From an uncultured Alphaproteobacteria bacterium (lineage in GTDB: Bacteria; Pseudomonadota; Alphaproteobacteria; RF32; CAG-239): a stretch of DNA of 39,981 nucleotides. Below, piece by piece: positions 33,112 through 39,981 of the stretch. The DNA lies in contig CALXRR010000010.1 in NCBI GenBank assembly GCA_944390905.1, positions 1 through 39,981 on the forward strand, in the 5' to 3' direction. A program made the position numbers and the translations under genes. Each line of letters starts with the position of its first letter. Positions within the stretch are counted from its first letter, which is position 1. Below the pieces are notes generated by a model that was not told where the DNA came from, made no database searches, and was given only the letters and a program-made list of their open reading frames with translations.

Positions 33112-33906
33112 ATGCTGGTTGATAGTCATTGTCATTTAGATTTTAATGATTTTGAAGATGATTTTGAGGAAATGTTACAACGTGCAAGAGAGCAGGGGGT
33201 GACAGCCATGCTCAATGCCGGAAATAATATTGATGAGTTGGAAAAACAACTTGAAATTTCTGAAAAATATCCATTTGTATATACGGCTGTGGGAGTACAT
33301 CCGCATAATGCTGCTGAGTATCCAAATGTGAAAGCTGAAGATTTGATTGGATTGAGTACTCATAAAAAAGTCGTGGCTATTGGTGAATGCGGACTGGATT
33401 ATTATTATGATTATAGTCCTAAAGATGCTCAGATAAAACTTTTGCGTGAGCATGTTAAAGCTGCTCAAGAGACAGGATTGCCGCTGATTATTCATAATCG
33501 AGATTCTGATGATGATATGATGGAGGTGCTCGGTGAAGCCTATGAGCAAAAGCAGTTCAGCGGTGTAATCCATTGTTTTTCGTCGTCTAAAAAGTTTGCA
33601 GATTTTGCGTTGTCAATAGGGTTTTATTTGTCAGCGTCGGGGATTATTACGTTTAATAAATCCAATGATATTCGTGAAGTGTTTGCTGAGGTGCCTCTGG
33701 ATAGATTATTGGTGGAGACTGATGCTCCGTATTTGGCGCCGGTGCCGGTAAGAGGACGGCGCAATGAGTCGGCTTTTGTGAAGTATACGGCAGAGAAATT
33801 GGCGCAGATTAAAAATATCTCTTTTGAAAAATTGGCGGAGATTACTTCTAATAATTTTTATAAGCTTTTTAGAAAAGCTAGTGATAAAGGGAGATATGAA
33901 TTCTGA
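33112..33906 (+). CDS. tatD: TatD family metal-dependent deoxyribonuclease
   Basis: This is a 264-residue amidohydrolase-fold metallonuclease. Metal ligands are H6 and H8 in DSHCHLD, a glutamate in IGECGLDYYYD, histidines in LIIHNRDSD and GVIHCFSS, and the aspartate in LVETDAPYLAP. TatD-type enzymes are 3'-5' exonucleases associated with DNA repair. The stop overlaps the ATG of the next gene. Confidence 0.95.
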   Translation: MLVDSHCHLDFNDFEDDFEEMLQRAREQGVTAMLNAGNNIDELEKQLEISEKYPFVYTAVGVHPHNAAEYPNVKAEDLIGLSTHKKVVAIGECGLDYYYDYSPKDAQIKLLREHVKAAQETGLPLIIHNRDSDDDMMEVLGEAYEQKQFSGVIHCFSSSKKFADFALSIGFYLSASGIITFNKSNDIREVFAEVPLDRLLVETDAPYLAPVPVRGRRNESAFVKYTAEKLAQIKNISFEKLAEITSNNFYKLFRKASDKGRYEF

Positions 33907-34694
33907 TGAGCGGAAAAGTTGTTATTTTAGGGGCCGGAGCTGCTCCGGGGGTGCCGTCTTTGTGTATGGGATGGGGAAACTGTAATCCGGAAAATCCCAG
34001 AAATCGCCGCATCAGGACTTCAACTTATGTGGAAATTAATGGGGTGAGGTTCTTAATTGATACTTGCCCAAATTTGCGTGAGCAATTAGTTGAACACCAG
34101 ATTAAAGCTCTGGATGCGGTGCTATATACTCATGCTCATGCCGACCATATACATGGAATTGATGATTTGCGAGAGATTAACCGTATATCGCGAGATAGTT
34201 TGAATATTTATGGAGGAAAGCTTACGCTTAAGAGAATTAAGCATGCTTTTTCGTATTTGATTGCTAAGCCTAATCAAGTAAAAAATGTGGTAAGAATGCC
34301 AAGCTTGATACCCAACCTGATTAAGGCTAATCATCCTTTTTATATTAAAGGGGTGAAGGTTATGCCTATAAAGCTGTTGCAGCATTGTCCGGAGTGCTTG
34401 GGATATGTGTTTAATGATGGGGAATATGTGCATATTGCTGATTTTAAGATGATTGCCGAGAGTGCATTTGAGCGGATTACGGTTAAGCCAAAGCTGATGG
34501 TGGCCCCGCTGACCACGCCTTATGGGCAGATTCAGCATGCAGGGTTGGACGAAGTGTTAGGGTATATTGCAAGAATTAGACCTCAACGGGCGGTGCTTAA
34601 CCATATGGCATCCGAATGTGATTATGATGAGGTGATGCAAATGACACCGGCCAATGTAGAACCTGCTTATGATGGAATGGAGATAGATTTTTAA
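33906..34694 (+). CDS. Metallo-beta-lactamase fold hydrolase, PhnP-like
   Basis: This 262-residue protein has the metal motif HAHADH at residues 76-81, plus further histidines in LLQHCPE and LNHMASE and the aspartate in IADFK. The N-terminal GAGAAPGVPSLCMGWGNCNP with two cysteines resembles the PhnP-like phosphodiesterase family. This hydrolase commonly follows tatD in alphaproteobacteria. The substrate is unknown; a cyclic phosphodiester or a nucleotide is possible. It is translationally coupled to tatD (ATGA-type overlap). Confidence 0.88.
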   Translation: MSGKVVILGAGAAPGVPSLCMGWGNCNPENPRNRRIRTSTYVEINGVRFLIDTCPNLREQLVEHQIKALDAVLYTHAHADHIHGIDDLREINRISRDSLNIYGGKLTLKRIKHAFSYLIAKPNQVKNVVRMPSLIPNLIKANHPFYIKGVKVMPIKLLQHCPECLGYVFNDGEYVHIADFKMIAESAFERITVKPKLMVAPLTTPYGQIQHAGLDEVLGYIARIRPQRAVLNHMASECDYDEVMQMTPANVEPAYDGMEIDF

Positions 34695-34720
34695 ATATAA
34701 AGTAAAGTGGAGAAGAAATC

Positions 34721-35593
34721 ATGTTATGTATTTATCATATTGCTGATCATGATGGAAAAGGGTCAGCTGCGATTGTAAAGCGTGTGTATCCGGAAGCGGA
34801 GTTATTGGGGATTAATCATGATATGGAAATTCCTTATGAGCAGATTGAAAGCCATGATAAAATCGTGATTTGTGATATTTCTTTGCCGGTGAAATATATG
34901 TTTAAGCTTAATGAAACCAAAGATTTGGTGTGGATTGACCACCATATTTCGGTGATTGAGGAATATGATGAAATTATGGCTCAAGGTGAGAATGAGCCGA
35001 TTAAAGGGTTGCGTCGTTCAGGGACGGCGGCTATTGAGCTGACTTGGGAGTATTTTCATCCGCAAGAGCCGGTGCCAGAAGGCGTTAAGCTTTTGGCTTT
35101 GCAAGATATTTTTGATTTGCGAGATCCGAGGGTTTTGCCGTTTGAGTATGCTTGTCAGTCAATGGGGGTTAATCGTCCGGATGAGCCGATTTGGGATGAT
35201 ATTTTTAGCGGAAATATTAATATCGAGGCTATGGTTGACAAAGGTAATGCAATTTTATCTTGGATAAAAATAAGGGATTATCGTTTGGTAAGGGGAATGT
35301 CTTTTACCAGTCATTACAAAGGGCTAAAGTGTATTTGCGCTAATATGCCGCAAGGGAAGTCAGCATTTTATGACTCTATTCCGCATATTGAGACTTATGA
35401 TTTTATGGTTAACTTTTTTATGAATAAACGAAATTGTTGGAATTTATCTTTTTATACGTCAAAGGATAATGTTGATGTATCAAAAATTGCGGCAGAGTTT
35501 GGCGGCGGCGGACATGCTAAGGCGGCAGGGGCTTCTGCTTTAAAAGAGCTTCCGCCTTTTTTGCTAAACGGTATTTATAAAAATAAAAATTAA
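34721..35593 (+). CDS. DHH family phosphoesterase
   Basis: This 290-residue protein has the DHH domain with the N-terminal ADHDGKGSAA, an ICDIS strand and the DHH triad in WIDHH (about residue 74). It also has the C-terminal DHHA1 motif GGGGHAKAAG (about 261). Members degrade short oligoribonucleotides (NrnA), cyclic dinucleotide products or pAp. I cannot choose between these from sequence. AAAGTGGAG lies before the ATG. A terminator follows, so it ends this operon. Confidence 0.88.
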   Translation: MLCIYHIADHDGKGSAAIVKRVYPEAELLGINHDMEIPYEQIESHDKIVICDISLPVKYMFKLNETKDLVWIDHHISVIEEYDEIMAQGENEPIKGLRRSGTAAIELTWEYFHPQEPVPEGVKLLALQDIFDLRDPRVLPFEYACQSMGVNRPDEPIWDDIFSGNINIEAMVDKGNAILSWIKIRDYRLVRGMSFTSHYKGLKCICANMPQGKSAFYDSIPHIETYDFMVNFFMNKRNCWNLSFYTSKDNVDVSKIAAEFGGGGHAKAAGASALKELPPFLLNGIYKNKN

Positions 35594-35601
35594 TCATTAT
35601 T

Positions 35602-35645
35602 AAAATCTCCGCTAATGTGATGTGAACATGGCGGAGATTTTTTTG
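35602..35645 (+). terminator. Rho-independent terminator after the DHH gene
   Basis: AAAATCTCCGC (35602-35612) and GCGGAGATTTT (35631-35641) form an 11-bp stem. The 18-base loop holds an inner ATGT-ACAT pairing. A T-run follows. Confidence 0.9.
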
Positions 35646-35753
35646 AACAAAGAAATTGATTATCAATGCGTCTTTTTGCTTGAGATATTGGAAAAATGTT
35701 GTAAAATGGGGCGAAGTCAGAAAAAATAATAATTAATAAGGAGTGAAACTTTC

Positions 35754-37451
35754 ATGTCTAAAATCTTGATTACTTCCGCATTGCCGTATATTAACGGAGT
35801 TCCACATTTGGGACATATGGTCGGATGCTTGCTGCCTTCCGATGTTTATGCTCGGTTTATGCGAATGATGGGGCATGAAGTTTTGTATATCGCCGGTACT
35901 GATGAACATGGTACAACTTCTGAAGTAGGGGCTCTTAAAGAAGGGTTGAGTGTCAAGGAATACTGCGATAAGTATTATAATCAGCACAAAGCTACTTATA
36001 AAGCTTTTAATTTGTCGTTTGACTGCTTTGGTCGGACTTCAAGCGAGCAAAATAAAGAAATTACTTATCATATTTTTGAGCAGTTGGATAAGAACGGATA
36101 TATTGAAGAGCGTACTATTAAGCAAGTGTATTCGGTTGATGATGGGAGATTTTTGGCGGATCGCTATATTACCGGTACTTGTCCGCATTGCGGGTATGAC
36201 AAGGCTCGCGGCGATCAATGCGAAAATTGTACTAAGGTTCTGGAACCAACAGAGCTGATTAATCCACGTAGCACAATCTCTGGTTCAACCAATTTGGAAG
36301 TGCGTGAGACAAAGCATTTGTTCTTGAACTTGCCAAAAATTGAAAAAGATTTGTCGGAGTGGGTGGCGCAAAAAGAGCCGTATTGGCCGGATGTAGCTTA
36401 TTCAATTGCGCAAAAATGGCTCAAAGAAGGCTTGCAGGAGCGCTGCATTACTCGTGATTTGAAGTGGGGATTTCCGGTTAATAAGCCCGGTTATGAAGAC
36501 AAAGTATTTTATGTGTGGTTTGATGCTCCTATCGGATATATCGGTATTACAAAGCAATGGGCAGATGAAAAACCTGAAGAGCGCAGCTGGCAAAAATGGT
36601 GGCTGAATGCCGATGATGTGCGATATGTGGAGTTTATGGGCAAGGATAATGTGCCTTTCCATGCGATATTCTTTCCGGCAATGTTGCTAGGTACCAAAGA
36701 AAAGTGGACCTTTGTAGATTATCTGAAAGGTATGAGTTATTTGACTTTTGAGGGTGGAAAGTTCTCAAAATCAGAGCAGCGAGGAGTTTTTGCCGATAAG
36801 GCAGTGGAGGAGTTTCCGGCTGATTATTGGCGCTATTGGTTGATGGCTAATGTTCCGGAAGCCTCAGATTCAAGCTTTACCTTTGACGGATTTGTCGGCA
36901 CGGTCAACAAAGATTTGAACGGAGTGCTGGGTAATTTTGTATCGCGCGTGTTGAAAATGACTGCTTCTAAAATCGGAGCAGAAGTACCTGCCGGCGGAGA
37001 AATGACCGCTGCCGAAAATGAGCTGATTGCTAATTTGCAAGAAAAAACCGATAATTATTTGCGCTATATGGAAAATATGGAGTTCCGTAAGGCTTTGGCC
37101 GAGTTGCGCGCAATTTGGGTTGACGGCAATAACTATATTTCTGTAACCGAACCATGGACAGTGATTAAAGAAAATCCGGAAAGAGCGGCGGCAATTTTGC
37201 GCGTATGCATAAATTTAATCCGTATTTTTGCTATTTTGTCGGCTCCGATTATGCCAACCGTGGCGCAGAATATGCTTGGAAAATTGGGCTTGAGTATTGA
37301 TGCTCATAGCGGACTGAAAGGTTTTAAGGTTGCTGATGAAATCGTATATTTGAAGCCTGGACATAAGTTTGAAGTGGGTGAGCCGCTGTTTGAACGGATT
37401 ACTCCGGAAAGATGTGAAGAACTCAAAGCTAAATACGGAAGTAAAAAGTAA
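35754..37451 (+). CDS. metG: Methionyl-tRNA synthetase
   Basis: This class I synthetase charges tRNA-Met. The 565-residue protein has the HIGH-type motif PHLGHM (about 16-21), a zinc site with four cysteines (CPHCGYDKARGDQCENC, near 142), the KMSKS-type motif KFSKS (about 337) and the helical anticodon-binding domain. There is no C-terminal EMAP-II tRNA-binding domain, so it is the short form. AAGGAGTG precedes the ATG. The stop adjoins the start of the next gene directly. Confidence 0.96.
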   Translation: MSKILITSALPYINGVPHLGHMVGCLLPSDVYARFMRMMGHEVLYIAGTDEHGTTSEVGALKEGLSVKEYCDKYYNQHKATYKAFNLSFDCFGRTSSEQNKEITYHIFEQLDKNGYIEERTIKQVYSVDDGRFLADRYITGTCPHCGYDKARGDQCENCTKVLEPTELINPRSTISGSTNLEVRETKHLFLNLPKIEKDLSEWVAQKEPYWPDVAYSIAQKWLKEGLQERCITRDLKWGFPVNKPGYEDKVFYVWFDAPIGYIGITKQWADEKPEERSWQKWWLNADDVRYVEFMGKDNVPFHAIFFPAMLLGTKEKWTFVDYLKGMSYLTFEGGKFSKSEQRGVFADKAVEEFPADYWRYWLMANVPEASDSSFTFDGFVGTVNKDLNGVLGNFVSRVLKMTASKIGAEVPAGGEMTAAENELIANLQEKTDNYLRYMENMEFRKALAELRAIWVDGNNYISVTEPWTVIKENPERAAAILRVCINLIRIFAILSAPIMPTVAQNMLGKLGLSIDAHSGLKGFKVADEIVYLKPGHKFEVGEPLFERITPERCEELKAKYGSKK

Positions 37452-38309
37452 ATGATTAATTTTCGCAGGCGTGAGACTATTTATGCCAAACCAAGTTGGA
37501 GACAGAGAATTTGGCAGATTGTAAGCTTCCCGTTTAGAGGATGGCTGAGAGTGTTTGTTCTGGTTGTGCTCTTGTTGCTGTTGTTGCCTTTGCTATGGGG
37601 AGCAAAGCTGTGGGAGTTGCACAATTGGTATGGGCAGAAGTTCTCGGAAATGTCAACATCTTTGGAAACATCAGTTATTGGCAAGACGCTAAAGGAAAGT
37701 CCTTTTGCACGTAAGGGAACGGATAAGCTGGTTGAAAGTACAGATTATCGCGGTAAAAATATCAGACGTCAGGCTTTTGGTAAGGCTGAAACTACACCTG
37801 AAGGGGTTGATGCGGCTTCAATCGAAGATGGAAGCGCTGATGGTAATGTTCCGTTCTTTGTTCCAGAAACAGAAGGAGGAGCAGAGTTAAAGTTTGTTAA
37901 CAATGCTCAAAGTGCGGCCTCGGTGATTAAGATTCCTACAGAGAGAACTGCTGTGCAAAAGACTGATGAGGTATTGTATGAAGATATGGACTATCGCCGT
38001 GATGTTGAGGGCTTGGTGTATTTAGAAAACCCAAAAATCGTTGAAGGGAAGCCTTTAATCTATAATGCAAATGCAATTGATTTGAACGGTGAGTATATCT
38101 TTTTGTTTGGTATTTATGCCAATCCTGAAACAGAAGAGGGTGCAAGAGCCAAAGCTTTTTTGGAGCGTGAAATTGAAAATAAGCCAATTGTATGCAAAAT
38201 TGTGGCTTATACCGCAGAGGAAGTTGCTACGGCTTTTTGCTACTTTAACGGGATTAATATTAATAAATTTATGGCGGATAATCGTTTGTCTCAGAATGTG
38301 GCTTTGTAA
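37452..38309 (+). CDS. Membrane-anchored protein with a divergent SNase-like domain
   Basis: This 285-residue protein has one N-terminal membrane segment (FVLVVLLLLLLPLLWGA, about 37-53), a disordered middle part of ~100 residues, and a C-terminal domain of ~95 residues. That domain resembles the staphylococcal-nuclease fold: IYNANAIDLNGEYIFLFGIY, ARAKAFLEREIENKPIVCKI, VATAFCYFNGININKFM and a final RLSQNVAL. The catalytic arginines and acidic residues of SNase are not apparent (GIYANPETEE replaces the usual GIDAPE), so it is probably inactive, perhaps a binding module. It follows metG without a gap and precedes trkH. The function is unknown. Confidence 0.75.
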   Translation: MINFRRRETIYAKPSWRQRIWQIVSFPFRGWLRVFVLVVLLLLLLPLLWGAKLWELHNWYGQKFSEMSTSLETSVIGKTLKESPFARKGTDKLVESTDYRGKNIRRQAFGKAETTPEGVDAASIEDGSADGNVPFFVPETEGGAELKFVNNAQSAASVIKIPTERTAVQKTDEVLYEDMDYRRDVEGLVYLENPKIVEGKPLIYNANAIDLNGEYIFLFGIYANPETEEGARAKAFLEREIENKPIVCKIVAYTAEEVATAFCYFNGININKFMADNRLSQNVAL

Positions 38310-38336
38310 GGCTTAATTTTTATTGGCGGAGGGATT

Positions 38337-39782
38337 ATGTGGCAGCCGGTTTTTATGATTAACGGGTATCTGATTACCATTTTGGGATTAGCTATGGCGG
38401 TGCCGGCGGTGCTCGATTTTTGGTTCGAGAAAATGAGCTATTCTCCGTTTGTGCCGGCGGCTATCGTTACGGTTTTTATCGGAGCGGCGTTGTTTACCGG
38501 AAATAAAATGAAAATTAAGCGGATTACGCTGCAACAAGGATTTTTGATTACGGTAGTCTGCTGGGTATCGATGATTGTACTCGGGGCTTTGCCGTTTGTA
38601 TTTTCGGGATATACCAAGACCTTTGCCGATGCATTGTTTGAGTCGACTTCAGGGTTGAGCACTACCGGAGGAACGATATTTAATGATGTGGAGGTTCTGC
38701 CTCATTCTTTGTTGTTGTGGCGGGCGATGTTAAATGCCCTTGGAGGTATTGGAATCGTGATTTTTGCCGTGGCATTGTTGCCGTTTTTAGGAATCGGCGG
38801 AATGCAGGTATTCCAGAGGGAAAATTCGGATATTAATGAAAAATTTATGCCTAAATTCAGCTATATAGCAAAGAGAATTATCTTGCTGTATGTCGGACTG
38901 AATCTGCTGTGTATAGTCTGTTTGAAGCTCGCCGGAATGGGATGGTTTGATGCCGTATGTCATGCTTTAGCTACGGTGGCGACAGGTGGTTTATCAACCA
39001 AAAATGCTTCAATCGGATATTTTGACAGTGCTTTAATCGAGATGGTTGTTACTCTTTTTATGATTTTGGGCGCGATTCCGATGACATTTTATATTGTGAT
39101 GTGGCAGGGACGTGATGTGCGCGATTTTGGAACATCTCAAGTTTGGGCGTTTTTGAAAGTGTTGGCGGTTTATATTGTGGTTACATCAATTTGTTTGGTG
39201 TGTAACGGAACTTATAATTTTGTGGAGGCGTTGCGTTTTTCAAGTTTTAATATTGTGTCAATAGTAACCACGACAGGGTTTGCTTCTACTGATTATATGC
39301 TTTGGGGGCAGTGGACAGCTGCTTTCTTTATAGTATTTGCCATGACCGGAGGTTGTACAGGTTCAACATCAGGTTCGGTAAAAATTTTGAGATGGCAAGT
39401 GATTATATCTTTTATTAAGAGATCAATGGTGTTGGCTACAGATGCAAACCGAGTTTTGCCGATTAAAGTGGGGAATTTGGTCACTAATTCGGGGATTATT
39501 TCTTCGGTGTTTGTATTGTTTAGTGGTTTTATACTGAGTATTGCATTTTTTACGACGGTGATTGCTCTGTTTGGATATGATTTTGAAATTGCTTTTAGTT
39601 CGGTGGTGGCTTGTATTACTAACTCTGGTCCGGGGTTGGGTAAGGTGATTGGTCCGGCAGGAAATTATAGTTCTTTATCTGATGGGGCAAAGTATGTTTT
39701 GTCTTTTGTGATGCTGTTAGGACGTTTGGAAGTAGTTACGGTGATAACCGTTTTGACTAGGTCTTTCTGGACAAGAAATTAA
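38337..39782 (+). CDS. trkH: Potassium uptake protein, TrkH family
   Basis: This 481-residue inner-membrane K+ channel subunit works with the cytoplasmic regulator TrkA, which is not in this window. The four pore loops of the family are visible: TSGLSTTGGTIF, ATGGLSTKNASIG, VTTTGFASTDY and ITNSGPGLGKV. About ten hydrophobic segments accompany them. GGAGGG precedes the ATG. The gene ends before the repeat at the right edge. Confidence 0.94.
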   Translation: MWQPVFMINGYLITILGLAMAVPAVLDFWFEKMSYSPFVPAAIVTVFIGAALFTGNKMKIKRITLQQGFLITVVCWVSMIVLGALPFVFSGYTKTFADALFESTSGLSTTGGTIFNDVEVLPHSLLLWRAMLNALGGIGIVIFAVALLPFLGIGGMQVFQRENSDINEKFMPKFSYIAKRIILLYVGLNLLCIVCLKLAGMGWFDAVCHALATVATGGLSTKNASIGYFDSALIEMVVTLFMILGAIPMTFYIVMWQGRDVRDFGTSQVWAFLKVLAVYIVVTSICLVCNGTYNFVEALRFSSFNIVSIVTTTGFASTDYMLWGQWTAAFFIVFAMTGGCTGSTSGSVKILRWQVIISFIKRSMVLATDANRVLPIKVGNLVTNSGIISSVFVLFSGFILSIAFFTTVIALFGYDFEIAFSSVVACITNSGPGLGKVIGPAGNYSSLSDGAKYVLSFVMLLGRLEVVTVITVLTRSFWTRN

Positions 39783-39809
39783 ACAATAAAATTATAATGT
39801 TACCACGAT

Positions 39810-39910
39810 GCTCAAGCTGGAAGCGGGTGCCGCTTCACCCACTAGGTTAGCGGTTGCTTGCTCCGTGCCAAGAAGTCGCGATGCTCGCATGGTGCCGGTG
39901 GTGGGTGTAT
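39810..39910 (-). repeat. Distant copy of the dispersed hairpin repeat
   Basis: The segment contains GCTTCACCCACTAGGTTAGC, a GAAGCGG-CCGCTTC hairpin and GTCGCGATGCTCGCATGGTG. It matches the family at 12791-12922 in the same orientation, opposite to the array at 14291. Together with the following bases it fills the gap after trkH; no gene is seen from 39783 to the end. Confidence 0.7.
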
Positions 39911-39939
39911 AATATTTTACCGGTTTTGAAAAATTAGTA

Positions 39940-39968
39940 TTTACATAGATGAAAAATTGTGATAGTAT
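39940..39968 (+). promoter_or_regulatory. Promoter directed out of the right edge
   Basis: TTTACA (39940-39945) and TAGTAT (39963-39968) are 17 bases apart. A GANTC site (GACTC, 39971-39975) lies at the expected start of transcription, so activity could respond to CcrM methylation. The gene it serves lies outside the window. Confidence 0.5.
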
Positions 39969-39981
39969 GAGACTCGTAGGA

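Overview
The window looks like a chromosomal segment of an AT-rich alphaproteobacterium, probably an uncultured host-associated lineage. That placement is inference. It rests on a CcrM-type GANTC methyltransferase beside rnhB, a tandem ppx/gppA pair followed by rlmE, the block lspA / DUF3035-type lipoprotein / paired M16 peptidases, a small FlhB-C-like protein beside flgB-flgC-fliE, and the housekeeping run rlpA, dac, tmk, holB, tatD, beta-lactamase-fold hydrolase, metG. T-ending codons dominate almost everywhere.

Layout. 1-3.9 kb: rnhB, two related helical proteins of unknown function, ccrM. 3.9-6.7 kb: two Ppx/GppA paralogues and rlmE. 6.7-10.8 kb: three unknown proteins around an RsmB/NOP2-type RNA methyltransferase; two of the unknowns share a C-terminal domain. 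10.8-12.4 kb: a divergent FlhB-like gene and flgBC-fliE behind a good sigma-54 promoter match. 12.5-15.5 kb is the accessory region: tRNA-Leu(GAG) with a duplicated 3' tail, a secreted Cys-rich protein whose last ~50 codons look like the variable region of a diversity-generating retroelement (DGR), its structured leader, a purine-only tract, and an array of hairpin-rich repeats. 15.5-24.6 kb: mgtE, lspA, lipoprotein, two M16 peptidases, pgi, mutL, a cold-shock gene. 24.7-25.3 kb: tRNA-Ser(UGA) followed by a ~210-bp tandem repeat that carries the tRNA 3' end in every copy. 25.3-27.6 kb: a frameshifted crcB, ogt, a sugar transporter. 27.8-39.8 kb: envelope and replication genes (MltB-type transglycosylase, rlpA, D,D-carboxypeptidase, tmk, holB, tatD, beta-lactamase-fold hydrolase, DHH phosphoesterase, metG, SNase-like membrane protein, trkH). 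The right edge carries another copy of the dispersed repeat and an outward promoter.

How the genes fit together. rlpA, the transglycosylase and the carboxypeptidase form a peptidoglycan-remodelling group. tmk and holB supply dTTP precursors and the clamp loader. CcrM methylates GANTC, and MutL carries the endonuclease motif expected in bacteria that do not use MutH/Dam-directed repair. The most unusual material is non-coding. The tRNA-Leu and tRNA-Ser genes are each followed by an element of the same architecture, although the elements carry different tRNA tails. Each has a tail copy, a terminator, a tail complement and a conserved hairpin motif. The putative DGR target has no reverse transcriptase in this window, so any diversification would need one elsewhere in the genome.
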